Position numbers and translations under genes: made by a program
From: JAHDHW01 sp965220465
GTDB lineage: Bacteria; Bacteroidota; Bacteroidia; Chitinophagales; Saprospiraceae
NCBI GenBank assembly: GCA_965220465.1
Contig: CBDCPZ010000023.1
Span: 620,001 to 684,000, forward strand
Length of the DNA stretch: 64,000 nucleotides
Direction: 5' to 3'
The notes under the pieces: generated by a model
What the model saw: the letters and a program-made list of their open reading frames with translations, nothing else
What the model was told of the DNA's origin: nothing
Databases searched by the model: none
Shown: piece after piece, positions 1 through 9,700 of the stretch
How the letters are laid out: each line of letters starts with the position of its first letter
Position numbering within the stretch: the stretch's first letter is position 1

Positions 1-1114
1 TTGTAATCTCAAAAATGGCTAAGTAAACGGACTTTTTCAGTGCATTATCTGTAGGAAAAGCCATTTTGTTTTTCGTGTATTTTCTGATCTTTCCATTTAG
101 GTTTTCAATTAAATTAGTAGTGTAAATGATTTTTCTGATCTCAACAGGAAAGCCAAAAAAGGTGGTCAGGTCTTCCCAGTTGTTATACCAGCTTTTAATG
201 GCGTAGGGATACTTGTGATTCCATTTTTCATCAAAGTCTTTCAGCGCAGCTTCGGCTGCTTCTTTGGTTGGAGCAGTATAAATGGTTTTCATGTCTTTAG
301 CAAATGCTTTTCGATCCTTCCAAACGACATATTTAGCTGCATTTCGGATTTGGTGAACGACACAGATTTGGGTATCCGTTTGAGGAAAAACACTTTTGAT
401 GGTTTGGGTAAATCCATTGAGGTTATCGGTCACTGTAACGAGGATATCCTCCACACCACGAGCTTTCAAATCCGTCAGCACCCCCATCCAAAAACTGGCG
501 GCTTCAGTTTTACCTAACCACATACCTAAAACCTCCTTTTTCCCGTCTGTTTTAAGCCCTACAGCTAGGTAAACGGTTTTGTTGATCACCCTGGAATTGT
601 CTCTTACTTTAAAAACAATGCCATCCATCCAGACAATTAAATACAGCGGTTCCAGTGGTCGGTTTTGCCACACCACAATATCTTCATTGATCTTATCGGT
701 GATTTTGGAGATGGTGGAAGTAGAGATTTGGAAGTCGTACAACTCCCGGATCTGTTCCTCAATATCAGCATTACTCATGCCTTTGGCATAAAGGGAAATA
801 ACCATCGATTCTATGCCCTTAGCCAGCCGGGATCGCTTTGGAACAATCTGAGGTTCAAAACTGGCATCCCTATCGCGGGGAACACTAATCTCAGATTCAC
901 CATAAGTAGTTTTGATCCGCTTTTTAGAATTGCCGTTACGGTAATTTGGATTAGCACTTCTTTGGTTTTTTCCGTAATCCAAATGAGCATCAATTTCTCC
1001 TTCGAGCATCTTTTCAATGCCTCTTTTGTGGAGCTGGCTCAGAAAGGATTCCAGCTCTTCACCAGACTTAAATTGTTTTAGAAAATCATCGTTTAATAAT
1101 TCTTCTTTTTTCAT
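1..1114 (-). CDS. IS256-family (mutator) transposase, partial at window edge
   Basis: The reverse strand is open from an ATG at 1114 to the edge of the window, giving about 371 residues of a family that is usually near 400. It starts MKKEELLNDDF and contains the DDE-transposase landmarks of the mutator family: the VWMDG segment, a TVTDNLNGF segment with the second Asp, and the TTNLIENLNGKIRKYTKN segment near the C-terminus. Family members catalyse cut-and-paste or copy-paste movement of their own element. The last residues run past position 1, so the 3' end and the second terminal repeat are not visible. No frameshift or stop was seen in the part present. Family assignment is firm; activity cannot be judged. 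Confidence 0.92.
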   Translation of the reverse strand, partial: MKKEELLNDDFLKQFKSGEELESFLSQLHKRGIEKMLEGEIDAHLDYGKNQRSANPNYRNGNSKKRIKTTYGESEISVPRDRDASFEPQIVPKRSRLAKGIESMVISLYAKGMSNADIEEQIRELYDFQISTSTISKITDKINEDIVVWQNRPLEPLYLIVWMDGIVFKVRDNSRVINKTVYLAVGLKTDGKKEVLGMWLGKTEAASFWMGVLTDLKARGVEDILVTVTDNLNGFTQTIKSVFPQTDTQICVVHQIRNAAKYVVWKDRKAFAKDMKTIYTAPTKEAAEAALKDFDEKWNHKYPYAIKSWYNNWEDLTTFFGFPVEIRKIIYTTNLIENLNGKIRKYTKNKMAFPTDNALKKSVYLAIFEIT

Positions 1115-1145
1115 AGTAGCGTAATTGATGTTTAAAGTTATGAAA

Positions 1146-1177
1146 TAAAAATGGGGGGCAATTGCCCCCCATTTTTA
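1146..1177. repeat. 32-bp perfect palindrome upstream of the IS256 transposase
   Basis: The sequence is perfectly self-complementary around CAATTG, with a G6 arm (1153-1158), a C6 arm (1165-1170) and A/T-rich outer arms. It lies between the transposase start (1114) and the probable element end (about 1181-1206). As RNA it would form a very stable hairpin with U-rich ends in either direction. It may act as a terminator that shields the transposase from outside transcription. That role is inferred. Confidence 0.75.
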
Positions 1178-1178
1178 A

Positions 1179-1206
1179 CTTTTACACACTTTACGGGATA
1201 CTACCA
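1179..1206. repeat. Probable terminal inverted repeat of the IS256-type element
   Basis: The stretch TTTTACACACTTTACGGGAT resembles the terminal repeats of IS256 elements, which carry TTTTACACA-type ends. It sits about 70 bases before the transposase start, where an element end is expected. The other end lies outside the window, so neither the exact boundary nor the target duplication can be confirmed. Confidence 0.5.
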
Positions 1207-1325
1207 AGTATACTTTTAACACTTATCACTCTTTATCAAGCAATTAAAAAAATTAGAACTTGAGTTAGCAAAAGTAATCACCTCCACGAACTAAAACTAA
1301 ACTTTTAACCAAAGCAAAGTTGATT

Positions 1326-1580
1326 TTACCAATCAACCACCATGTAAAGTACATCTGCATTTTTCGAACTGTCAATTTCTTCTAGTGTTCTAATCTGTAA
1401 ATCATAACGATTGACAGCTGCAACTAAGGCTAAAGAATATAGTGAATTGTAGTTTTTGTGATTTTTGGACAAGGTAAAATATTCGTCTTTTGGTTTTTCA
1501 CCATTGTAATCAAGTCGAATATAACAATTTTCAGAGTCTACATTAAGTGTTTTGATTATACCCGTTGCCCGAATAGCCAT
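1326..1580 (-). CDS. Small conserved-looking protein of unknown function
   Basis: The frame can begin at an ATG at 1580 (84 residues, MAIRATG...) or at a TTG at 1610 that overlaps the stop codon of the upstream 903-residue gene. I prefer the ATG because the extra ten residues are unremarkable and TTG has no clear ribosome site. The protein is compact, with alternating hydrophobic strands, has no signal peptide, and ends in VLYMVVDW, which suggests a small all-beta or alpha/beta fold. I do not recognise the family. It directly follows the propeller-repeat gene and is probably cotranscribed with it. An accessory or immunity-like partner is possible but not shown. Confidence 0.6.
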   Translation of the reverse strand: MAIRATGIIKTLNVDSENCYIRLDYNGEKPKDEYFTLSKNHKNYNSLYSLALVAAVNRYDLQIRTLEEIDSSKNADVLYMVVDW

Positions 1581-1606
1581 AACAGAAGTTTTTATTTGGT
1601 TAAAAA

Positions 1607-4318
1607 TCAATCAATAGTCATCATTACATTTAACATAGATTCCATCCATTTTCCAGTAGACCCCATTCCAAATTGATTGTCATACCCAGAGTGCCAAGTC
1701 CAAATTTGAATTCCTTTATCAGCTCGTGCTAGTAGATAAAGTTGATTATCGAGAACAGCGGTTTGGATCGTCGAGTAATTCGTTACATCATCCCAACCTA
1801 GTTCGTCGGACCAAACCGGGTAGTTAAATGAAAGTTTGATCCACTTATTATTCTCTAAATTAAATTTCCAGGTGTGGATACCTCTACCGGAACGAGCTAT
1901 TTGAAAAAGTTCATCATTAACAACAGCGGTTTGGATGGTCGAGTAATAAATTTCATCATCCCAACCTAGTTCGTTGGACCAAACCGGGTAGTTAAATGAA
2001 AGTTTGATCCACTTATTATTGTCTAAATCAAACTTCCAGGTATGGATACCTTTTTTAGCACGAGCCAATAAAAACAATTTATCATTAACAACGGTAGTTT
2101 GGATTGTCGTATAAATTGTTTCATCTTTCCAACCATTATTATCAGACCATATAGGAGTATTGGATGCTAATTTTGCCCAAGTATTAGACCCCGTATTAAA
2201 CTTCCAGGTGTTAATACCTTTGTCGGCACGTGCTAATAAAAACAGTTCTCCATTGACAACTTGAGTCTGTATAGTTGAATAGTTGGATTCATCATCCCAG
2301 CTTAAAGTATCTGATAAGGCGGGTGTATTAGATACTAATTTTGCCCAAGTATTAGACTCCGCATTAAACTTCCAGGTGTTAATACCTTTGTCGGCACGCG
2401 CTAATAAAAATAGTTCTCCATTGACAACTTGAGTCTGTATAGTTGAATAGTTGGATTCATCATCCCAGCCTAAAGTATCTGATAAGGCGGGTGTATTGGA
2501 TGCCAATTTTGTCCAAGTATTAGACTCTGTATTAAACTTCCAGGTGTTAATACCTTTGTCGGCGCGTGCTATTAAAAACAGTTCTCCATTGACAACTTGA
2601 GTCTGTATAGTTGAATAGTTGGATTCATCATCCCAGCCTAAAGTATCTGATAAGGCGGGTGTATTGGATGCTAATTTTGTCCAAGTATTAGACTCTGTAT
2701 TAAACTTCCAAGTGTTGATACCTTTGTTGGCACGTGCCAATAAAAACAGTTCTTCTCCAGCAACTTGAGTCTGTATAGTTGAGAAGTTGGTTTGATCATC
2801 CCAGCCTTGATCATCCGACAATTTAGGTGCATTAGAGGCTAACCGAAACCAGCCAGCAAGAAAATCCTGCGTTGTAGCTATTTTCCAACTATCGCCACTA
2901 TCGCTGCTTATAAGAATTACAGGGTCATGTGCATTAGTATCATCCTTTGAAACTTCTTTTGGCCCTTCTTTTTTATTAGGAACTTCTTCATCTGGCCATT
3001 TCTCTCTATAAGCCCGAATCTCTATTCCATTCAAATTATGCGAATAATAAAAATAAGCTAGGAACAATCTACCGAACCCATCGATTGTAAGCTTATGATA
3101 CCAAATACTATAGTGTATAGGCTCAGGAACAACTAGTTTGCCAACATCCTTCCAGGATTTCTCATTTTGTCTCTTTCGCATGTAGTGAAGAGAATAACCA
3201 TCATAGTCAAACATTCGCGAGACAAGATGAAGCGTATCAGATTTATCTATTACTAGGCTTACATAGGTTTCTTTACAATTAGAGCTACTAAATTCAACAG
3301 CATCCTTCCATTCTGAAGAATCATTCGGATTTGCTGAAACCAGATATTTGAAGGGCTTTTGATGAGCACCGAGGACAACGTGAAGATAATCTTGACTATC
3401 CGCTACAATCGCCCGGCCATTATGGTTGTCGGGGCAATTGTCTTTAGAGTCTGTAGTACCTAATAATCGTGGATTTGTATAAGTTAGATCATCATGATTA
3501 TAAGTGACAATATAATGGGGTGTTCCTTCAGGATCTTCAGATACATCAGTCAAACTACCAAAAACCACATGTGTTTTATTATTTAAAGTGACTATTTGAT
3601 TGCTCACTCCAGAATGGTCAGGTCCACCGAAATTATTTTCATCTGAATCCATATCATTAAGAAGGATTTCATCAAGGTTGGTTAACGATCCATCAATATT
3701 TTTTTGTGGAGCAATAATAGACAATTTAGATCTGATTATAAGAATAAATGGTGGACGATCAGATGCAGCCATTTCTATTCTAGAAATCTTGTTTGGCAAT
3801 CCAAATACTTCCCAGTTTTCCATACCATCTTTAGAGTGCAGCAAGAAATTGCCATTATTTTTTGACTTTACAATAGTGTATGCATCCCCTGATGTATCAA
3901 AAACTACTCGTTCAAACAATTCAAATGTTCCGCTATAAATCGAGTCATCATTCCAATCTGGAACTTTCTCTTTCATTACCTTGCTCAAGGAGCAAGCAAT
4001 CCATTTTCCTTCAGAATTTAATGTTTGAATAAAAGCTTCTTTAACGGGTTCCGCCGAATAATAAACAGTAGCATGTTGGCCAATAACATCATGAACACCC
4101 ACACGGATAACTGGACAATTATTTCGGTCAAATGTAACTGTATTAGGCAAAAAGCGTGGACTATAATCAAACATCTCACGCTCCCGTTCCCAAATTGCTT
4201 CATATTTGATAGGAAATTTACCGGGAATAACCGAAGGAGTGTTTTGATAAATCTCAATAAATTGATTATCATTCCACCAGGGAGAAATATTCCAAATTCC
4301 ATTAACGCGTTTTTCCAT
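1607..4318 (-). CDS. BNR-like protein with seven C-terminal 56-residue propeller repeats
   Basis: This 903-residue protein has no evident signal peptide. Residues 1 to about 480 look like a BNR/sialidase-type beta-propeller, with strand-rich segments and motifs such as SKDGMENWEV and SSDSGDSWKI. Residues about 496-880 hold seven tandem repeats of 56 residues with the pattern GWDDxxxYSTIQTxVVNxxLFLLARAxxGIxTWKF, each closing with xNxWxKLxxN and a proline. Seven equal units suggest a second, seven-bladed propeller or a lectin-like tandem array. Repeats 2-4 are almost identical, repeats 5-7 more diverged. Sugar or surface binding is inferred from fold type only. The gene lies in the island with toxin-like genes and may encode a binding component. 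A true sialidase role is unlikely without recognised catalytic residues. Confidence 0.8.
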   Translation of the reverse strand: MEKRVNGIWNISPWWNDNQFIEIYQNTPSVIPGKFPIKYEAIWEREREMFDYSPRFLPNTVTFDRNNCPVIRVGVHDVIGQHATVYYSAEPVKEAFIQTLNSEGKWIACSLSKVMKEKVPDWNDDSIYSGTFELFERVVFDTSGDAYTIVKSKNNGNFLLHSKDGMENWEVFGLPNKISRIEMAASDRPPFILIIRSKLSIIAPQKNIDGSLTNLDEILLNDMDSDENNFGGPDHSGVSNQIVTLNNKTHVVFGSLTDVSEDPEGTPHYIVTYNHDDLTYTNPRLLGTTDSKDNCPDNHNGRAIVADSQDYLHVVLGAHQKPFKYLVSANPNDSSEWKDAVEFSSSNCKETYVSLVIDKSDTLHLVSRMFDYDGYSLHYMRKRQNEKSWKDVGKLVVPEPIHYSIWYHKLTIDGFGRLFLAYFYYSHNLNGIEIRAYREKWPDEEVPNKKEGPKEVSKDDTNAHDPVILISSDSGDSWKIATTQDFLAGWFRLASNAPKLSDDQGWDDQTNFSTIQTQVAGEELFLLARANKGINTWKFNTESNTWTKLASNTPALSDTLGWDDESNYSTIQTQVVNGELFLIARADKGINTWKFNTESNTWTKLASNTPALSDTLGWDDESNYSTIQTQVVNGELFLLARADKGINTWKFNAESNTWAKLVSNTPALSDTLSWDDESNYSTIQTQVVNGELFLLARADKGINTWKFNTGSNTWAKLASNTPIWSDNNGWKDETIYTTIQTTVVNDKLFLLARAKKGIHTWKFDLDNNKWIKLSFNYPVWSNELGWDDEIYYSTIQTAVVNDELFQIARSGRGIHTWKFNLENNKWIKLSFNYPVWSDELGWDDVTNYSTIQTAVLDNQLYLLARADKGIQIWTWHSGYDNQFGMGSTGKWMESMLNVMMTID
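1690..2860 (-). repeat. Seven tandem 168-bp repeats inside the propeller gene
   Basis: The unit length is 168 bp (56 codons). For example, the TCGGCACG segment at 2223 recurs at 2391 and again near 2559. The middle copies (about 2180-2690) are nearly identical in DNA, while the copies at the low-coordinate end differ at many positions. This points to recent expansion or gene conversion in the middle of the array. Such an array is also a likely place for assembly collapse. Confidence 0.88.
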
Positions 4319-4489
4319 AACTGGCTTTATTTAGAATTCAAATACTATCTGAAAAAGATAAGTGCGAAAAGATTCGGTACTCTACCATCAAGAATTAAAA
4401 AAACCTAGTAAGGATAATGCTCCGATACCTGTTACACTCACAAAATCATTGATTAAATTAGTTGGTATTTGCATGGTATAGAGCGTAGT

Positions 4490-4723
4490 TTATAATTTGG
4501 TTGAATTCAGGTGAAGATTTTTTAAATCCATTAAACCCAGCAATCGATATTTTTCCAATTTTTTAAAACGGGATTCAACTAGGATGATTTCGTTGGTAAT
4601 TTTCTTGTCGCTTTTAAAATTAATGTCCCTTGCTATTTTGATAGCAGTCCCTAATTCTTTATTTGAAATTGAATTTATGATAAGCTCTTTTTGCTTTTTA
4701 ATAATTAAAGTTTGCTTTTGCAT
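4490..4723 (-). CDS. Small protein resembling an effector-associated domain (EAD11-like)
   Basis: This 77-residue helical protein starts MQKQTLIIKKQKELI. It has the layout of the effector-associated domain 11 type: a charged first helix, an acidic/hydrophobic second helix (TAIKIARDINF), the central NEIILVESRFKKLEKYRLLGLM segment split over two helices, and a short C-terminal helix. In known cases such domains are adaptors fused to effectors (caspase-like, TIR, nucleases) in bacterial conflict systems. Here the domain stands alone, with unrelated genes on both sides at distances of about 170-240 bases. The assignment rests on pattern memory only. A generic short helical protein remains possible. 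Confidence 0.5.
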   Translation of the reverse strand: MQKQTLIIKKQKELIINSISNKELGTAIKIARDINFKSDKKITNEIILVESRFKKLEKYRLLGLMDLKNLHLNSTKL

Positions 4724-4963
4724 AATTATCTTTTATCAAGATTTATTTTTTGGTTTGACAACTTTCTTCTTCGATTTTTTTGCCTAACAGTAGTTAATTC
4801 GACAAATAAATTTCTTTCATATTAGATAGAGAAAGTTGCAACAATTAGCTCCGGGTGACAAATAAATAGGCTTTTTATGTAAAAATGTATCATATTAAAT
4901 TTTAGTATTGTGGAATAATAAGAATAGATCAATTGAACTCTTCTTTCAGTTTAATTCCTTTAA

Positions 4964-6445
4964 TTAAATAACCCGATCCAATTGAATTTTAAATTGAGAT
5001 TCAAAGTTTTGTTCATATTCATTAATAAATCTGGTATACGTTCCAGTTAAAATATCCCATTTTTCAAAGTAAACAGAGAAGTTAGTATAAGGGTCTTCCC
5101 AAGTTTTATTCTTCCCGGTTTTAAATTCTAATCGCAGATTTTTCCCATCCCATTTCTTATCAAATACATATTGAGTAAAATCTTGCCTTTTCCAAATTGC
5201 ACTTTTTATAATGACATTTAACTGGTCCTTAGACATATCGAAAATAAACTTGCCAATTTCAATTTTAGTTTTAGGAGCTTTAGATTGAAAAAAGTAAATT
5301 TTCCATTCACCAATTATACTGGGTTCACCTAGTTGAGGGTTAACAAAATCGATAATATCAGAACATTTATAAACTTCAAAAATATCATCAGGACCTAATT
5401 TACCTTCTTGTACAGAAAAATTATTCTTTGTGTTTACTTTCACACTTCCAGCTCCATGTGCCGTAGTAGTAACATACGCACCATCAATAATTAATTTATG
5501 TGGTAGATAGAAACTGCTAATTACAAACATATTAATTAATCTAAATTGTAATACACATTTATAGTTTTTCAAATATGGGACAAATTGAAGATTATATGCA
5601 TACTCATTAATTGCTTCTTCAATCTTGCTTTTAATTTCAGGTGCTGCTTTTTTTTGGAGTTCATTAATTTTTCTTATGGCATCTTTTTTCATTGAATCGC
5701 TTAGGAGCCAGCGTAATAACATTGTCTTTAAATAATCCGTGATAAAACCAACAAGTATTCCTCTCACCAAACCTTTTCCAATATTTTTTACGGTACTTAT
5801 ATGAGTAATAATAGCATTCTTTACCACGATCCTAATTTTAGATATGTCTATTTTCTTAAATAGATTACGAAGTTTTACCCTGAATTTCACCGATTTTGCA
5901 GGTGGTAATTGTTGAGTAGTTTGAGCAGGTGAGTCAGTGGCTGTATGTTTAGTGCCAGGATTATCTCTTGCTGTTGACCCAGTTCCTCTTGTTCCAACAA
6001 CACCCTGTCTAGAAGAGACAAATTCTTTAAATTCGGGATGATTTGGTCGAATTTTTTCAACTTTAGTAGGAGGTATTTCTTTACCTCTGGGAAGATCATG
6101 TGGAAATTTATCTGTAGCAATTACACCTCCATTCATCTCTATATCAGACCAACGGGCTACTTGTGTCCCTCGAACCCCTCCCTCATGAGGTTTTGCATCA
6201 AACAGCCTCAATTTACCAGTATTTGGATCCCTTACCACATAATCTATATCTGTTCCACCAGGGTGAGCTTTTCCTCCAGGTTTGCGATAGTTTTTAATTT
6301 TTACATTTTTAAAAACATTATCTTTTCCATACTTTTTCTTCAAAAATTCACCAACATCATCTTGATGAGGAATTCCAGCTAGTTTTTGCCCAGGTTTTTT
6401 AGGTAAAAATTTGCCTTCAGAATCTCTCTCTTGTTCTTTTCCCAT
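4964..6445 (-). CDS. Toxin-like protein with candidate N-terminal PD-(D/E)xK nuclease domain
   Basis: This 493-residue protein has no signal peptide. Residues 1-140 resemble the nuclease domains at the tips of polymorphic toxins: a GGTDIDYVV segment (D66, D68) is followed by LFDAK (D83, K85), matching the D...(D/E)xK layout of restriction-endonuclease-like folds. A low-complexity linker (about 150-190, rich in T, G and P) follows. A hydrophobic stretch near 225-245 could contact membrane. The C-terminal 250 residues are strand-rich and unrecognised. In standard polymorphic toxins the nuclease is C-terminal, so the order here is unusual. It is preceded by the broken tail duplicate and the 1235-residue gene. 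No immunity gene is evident. The nuclease call is an inference from motif spacing. Confidence 0.55.
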   Translation of the reverse strand: MGKEQERDSEGKFLPKKPGQKLAGIPHQDDVGEFLKKKYGKDNVFKNVKIKNYRKPGGKAHPGGTDIDYVVRDPNTGKLRLFDAKPHEGGVRGTQVARWSDIEMNGGVIATDKFPHDLPRGKEIPPTKVEKIRPNHPEFKEFVSSRQGVVGTRGTGSTARDNPGTKHTATDSPAQTTQQLPPAKSVKFRVKLRNLFKKIDISKIRIVVKNAIITHISTVKNIGKGLVRGILVGFITDYLKTMLLRWLLSDSMKKDAIRKINELQKKAAPEIKSKIEEAINEYAYNLQFVPYLKNYKCVLQFRLINMFVISSFYLPHKLIIDGAYVTTTAHGAGSVKVNTKNNFSVQEGKLGPDDIFEVYKCSDIIDFVNPQLGEPSIIGEWKIYFFQSKAPKTKIEIGKFIFDMSKDQLNVIIKSAIWKRQDFTQYVFDKKWDGKNLRLEFKTGKNKTWEDPYTNFSVYFEKWDILTGTYTRFINEYEQNFESQFKIQLDRVI

Positions 6446-6462
6446 TTCTTCAATATTATAAT

Positions 6463-6774
6463 TTATTTAAATCCTTTACCATAAATATTAATTGGTAGAA
6501 TCACCAACGATAAGTTTAATGCAAAAGAAATAAATCTGTAATAAAGAAAATGCAAACTCTCAATCTTCACATCGGTTCCTTTTCCATTCTCCACAATAAT
6601 CCGTTTCTCCACATCTGGATTATCCAACTGCCCTTCTATCAAATTCGTAGCAAGCCTCAAGTTCTCCTATTCCATTTTACGCGTTTCATCTCGTGCTTTC
6701 TTCTCATCATTAATAATCATATCCAACTCTATATTAATCTTAGCGTTATGGTAATGACTATATTCGTTTATCAT
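6463..6774 (-). pseudogene. Broken duplicate of the C-terminal tail of the 1235-residue gene
   Basis: An ATG at 6774, seven bases after the stop of the large gene, opens a frame that meets TAG at 6667-6669 and then continues open to 6463. Read through the stop, it gives DETRKME(stop)ENLRLATNLIEG followed by a segment ending NPDVEKRIIVENG. This matches the end of the large upstream protein: AETREMELENIRLAARLL followed by DDPDVEKRIEV. It is therefore a partial tandem duplication of the last 60 or so codons, with a Leu/Trp-type codon changed to TAG. The last 30 residues are different and hydrophobic. A functional short product starting after the stop (TTG at 6660) is possible but unlikely. Confidence 0.7.
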
Positions 6775-6781
6775 TAAACCT

Positions 6782-9700
6782 TTAATTCCCTTCGGGATTA
6801 ATAAACGTCTTAGTATCCCCTATGACTTCAATCCTCTTTTCTACATCCGGATCATCATATTGCTCAGCTAATAATCTTGCAGCAAGCCTGATATTCTCCA
6901 ATTCCATCTCTCGCGTTTCAGCTTGAACTTTCTTCACATCCCATGCACGGTGTTGAAGTTTAAAGTCTTCCAGTAATGACTTGTCTGAAGGCAACATTTC
7001 AATAAATAAAGAATCAGTAGGCACAATTATTTCATCACCATTGCGCAAGGGATCTGACAATAATCTCTCGAGCCATTTTTTCAATACAGGTTTGAGCCGT
7101 TCAAATTCTTCTGGTGCTTCATGATGTAAGCAACAGATGTATTTTGAATATTCTTCGAGATTTATATTACTTAATTCATCAGGATCCATTGCTCCGAAAG
7201 CGTCATCTATATAAGGAGCAGCCATTAATTCAGTGAGGGCATTATGTTCTTTCAATGGAAAAATCATATAGTTTCCTTTAAATCCAAGAACTGTATCCAA
7301 ATCAGCCACTTCAACCAATTGTTTATAGGTCACATCAAGGCTTCCATTTGCTTTCCGTTTTATTTTTCCATGTAACCAGGCAGGATACTTTTTCTTACTG
7401 TCTGTTCTGAAGTCGGCAAAAATATCTTCAATTGGTTCGCTTGCAACGATACAAGTTCTGTCTGCGTCAAAGTAAGGGACTCTTACTTTATATAAACGCA
7501 TATAACGTTGATCAGGTGGTTCCATATTCCAAATGGCCTGCATGTAATACAAAATATTTTCTTTAATATGGGTGATCAATCGCCTTGTCTGTGTAATAAG
7601 GTCCCAATGCCGTTGCATTGCATTGTTATATTGGGTTGTGAGTTGGTTCAACGACATTATTTCTCTTTGAACAGACATAGCCATCTCTTTGGCCTGCTCT
7701 ACAGCATGTTTGTGGTCGTCCGCTGCAGATTGCTCAATGGCTTTTGCCATTTCCGGATCTGGTGGTTCTTCTTGATTTGCGTGCACCTGATGAGGGAATC
7801 CCCACCACCACCAGCGCTTATAGAACCTTTTATCATGTTCTTCTTCTATTCTTTCCTGGATACTGGATTGCACTCCAGCATACTTATCTTCAACATCTTG
7901 TTTCAATTTTGAAAATTCAATTTTGAGGTTGTTCAATAATGTTCTTTGCTGCCGAAGATTTTTCCTCAACTCCCTAATGGCAAAGTCATCCCCCACATTT
8001 TTTTGTGCAATGTACTGAAGGGTAGTTCTAAAACTGTCGTCTAGCAAAACCCGGTTAATAATCCAGTCGTGGGTAATAATCCATGCTTTTGTAATCTGGT
8101 GAGGTGCAGGCACTTCTTGAGCGACCATCACTACGGGCATGACTCTGTATAATTGTTCGGATACTCTATACCTTCTTTGAAGTTCATAAAACAGGTAGGT
8201 GACAGAAAGTTCATCATTTGGATTGACGATAGTTCCTGACTCATTATATTCCGAATCAAAACTTTCTTCTGTGTCGATTTGAATGCTTCTTTCTTCTTTA
8301 TATTCCTGTGCTGACTTAATTACCGCCTCTCTAAAATCTTTTCTGTTTTGAGTAGTTTCTTTTTCAGCATCTTTTACAAAGCCAACCTGGGAGCTAAAGC
8401 CACTATAACTTACATTAACACTCATGTTAAAATTAGATTTTTCATGTGCCTTTGCCACTATATCTGATTCTGCTCTGGAGGTTGTACTTATTTCACCTTC
8501 GATTGACGAATTATTTTTTTGAGCTTGTTTCCTTGTCGCTTTTATTTTATGAACGGTTTTTACAGAATATTTTCGTTCTTCCTTCGGTGCCATGGGAATA
8601 GTTTTTACTAATTTGCCGGCTTGGTAAGAAATGGGCTCCCATTTTTGCCGAAATGTATTCATCAATCCAAAATTGATGCTCTGGTAATTTTTATTTGCTG
8701 CAAAGACAGTAAATTCATATTTGGACAATAATCTTTCCTGTAATTCTTTTAACATTTGATTGGTACTGAAAGGCTTATTCACTCTTACGTTGTCAATCAA
8801 TCTTTCTCCCTGATCCCTTTTTACGGAAACAGCGGTTGCCCATTTTGGACTTAATTCCTTTGCATTAATAAATTGAGAAATTTCAAGTAATTTAATCTTA
8901 TCGTCATTGCTCAACGCATCATATTCCAAAGGGGAAATATCAAAAGCCATCAAAATGTCAGTAGGTACTTCAATAGGGATTTCCTCGATTGCATTTTCAA
9001 GTGCAACCATAATATTGTGAAGATCAATAACGCTTCCACCTTTTACTATGGGTTTTTTGCCTGAATTTTCTAGATTGTTATGAACTCTTTCACTTAAATT
9101 GACAAGAGTTTCGTCCAGCAACTGTTGCCAAACATACTGAAATGCAATCTGAAGAGAATGAAAATCATAAAAAGCAGTAGCATCAGCAGGTCCTTTTTGT
9201 AAAGAAAATGTATCAACGTTATCCTGGATACTTGCTGAATCAGGTCGCTTTGATAGGCTGCTTCCATTACTTTGAAAAGGATTAGAATCTTTATCAAATA
9301 AAACTTTTTTTAAATAAAGTGAAATGTCATCTTTTGAAATACCTGTTCCATTGGTAGTAGTTTCAGTTTCTTCAGGTTCTTCTTCATCTATTGAAGTATC
9401 TATTCCTGTATATTTTGCTGCACATTTATCTTCTGTTGTTTTCTCAATACAATACTTACTTATTGGATTATTTGAAAACAGAATGGTATTTATTCCATCA
9501 TCTTCTTCACGTTTAAAAAGTAAGCTTTGAACGATATTTTCAGGAATATTAAAATAATCTTTACCTTGGTAAATAAATTTGTACTCTTCCAACTCTTCTT
9601 TTTCTTCTTCTGTTAAAAACAAATTTACTTTGATCCCTTTTCCAGGAATCGGTTTTGCCTTGTCAACAGTTATAACTTGGTCAACATAATCAATTCCTTT

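Noticed and set aside
811..1017. Leftward 68-residue frame inside the IS256 transposase
   Set aside because: It is an out-of-frame shadow; the true transposase frame runs through the same bases to the window edge.
665..1081. Rightward 138-residue frame in the IS256 region
   Set aside because: It is antisense to the recognised transposase and has no family likeness.
1690..2860. CRISPR or satellite array
   Set aside because: The 168-bp units are in-frame coding repeats of one gene.
4025..4408. Rightward 127-residue frame at the start of the propeller gene
   Set aside because: It is antisense to the start of the large gene, with no supporting motif.
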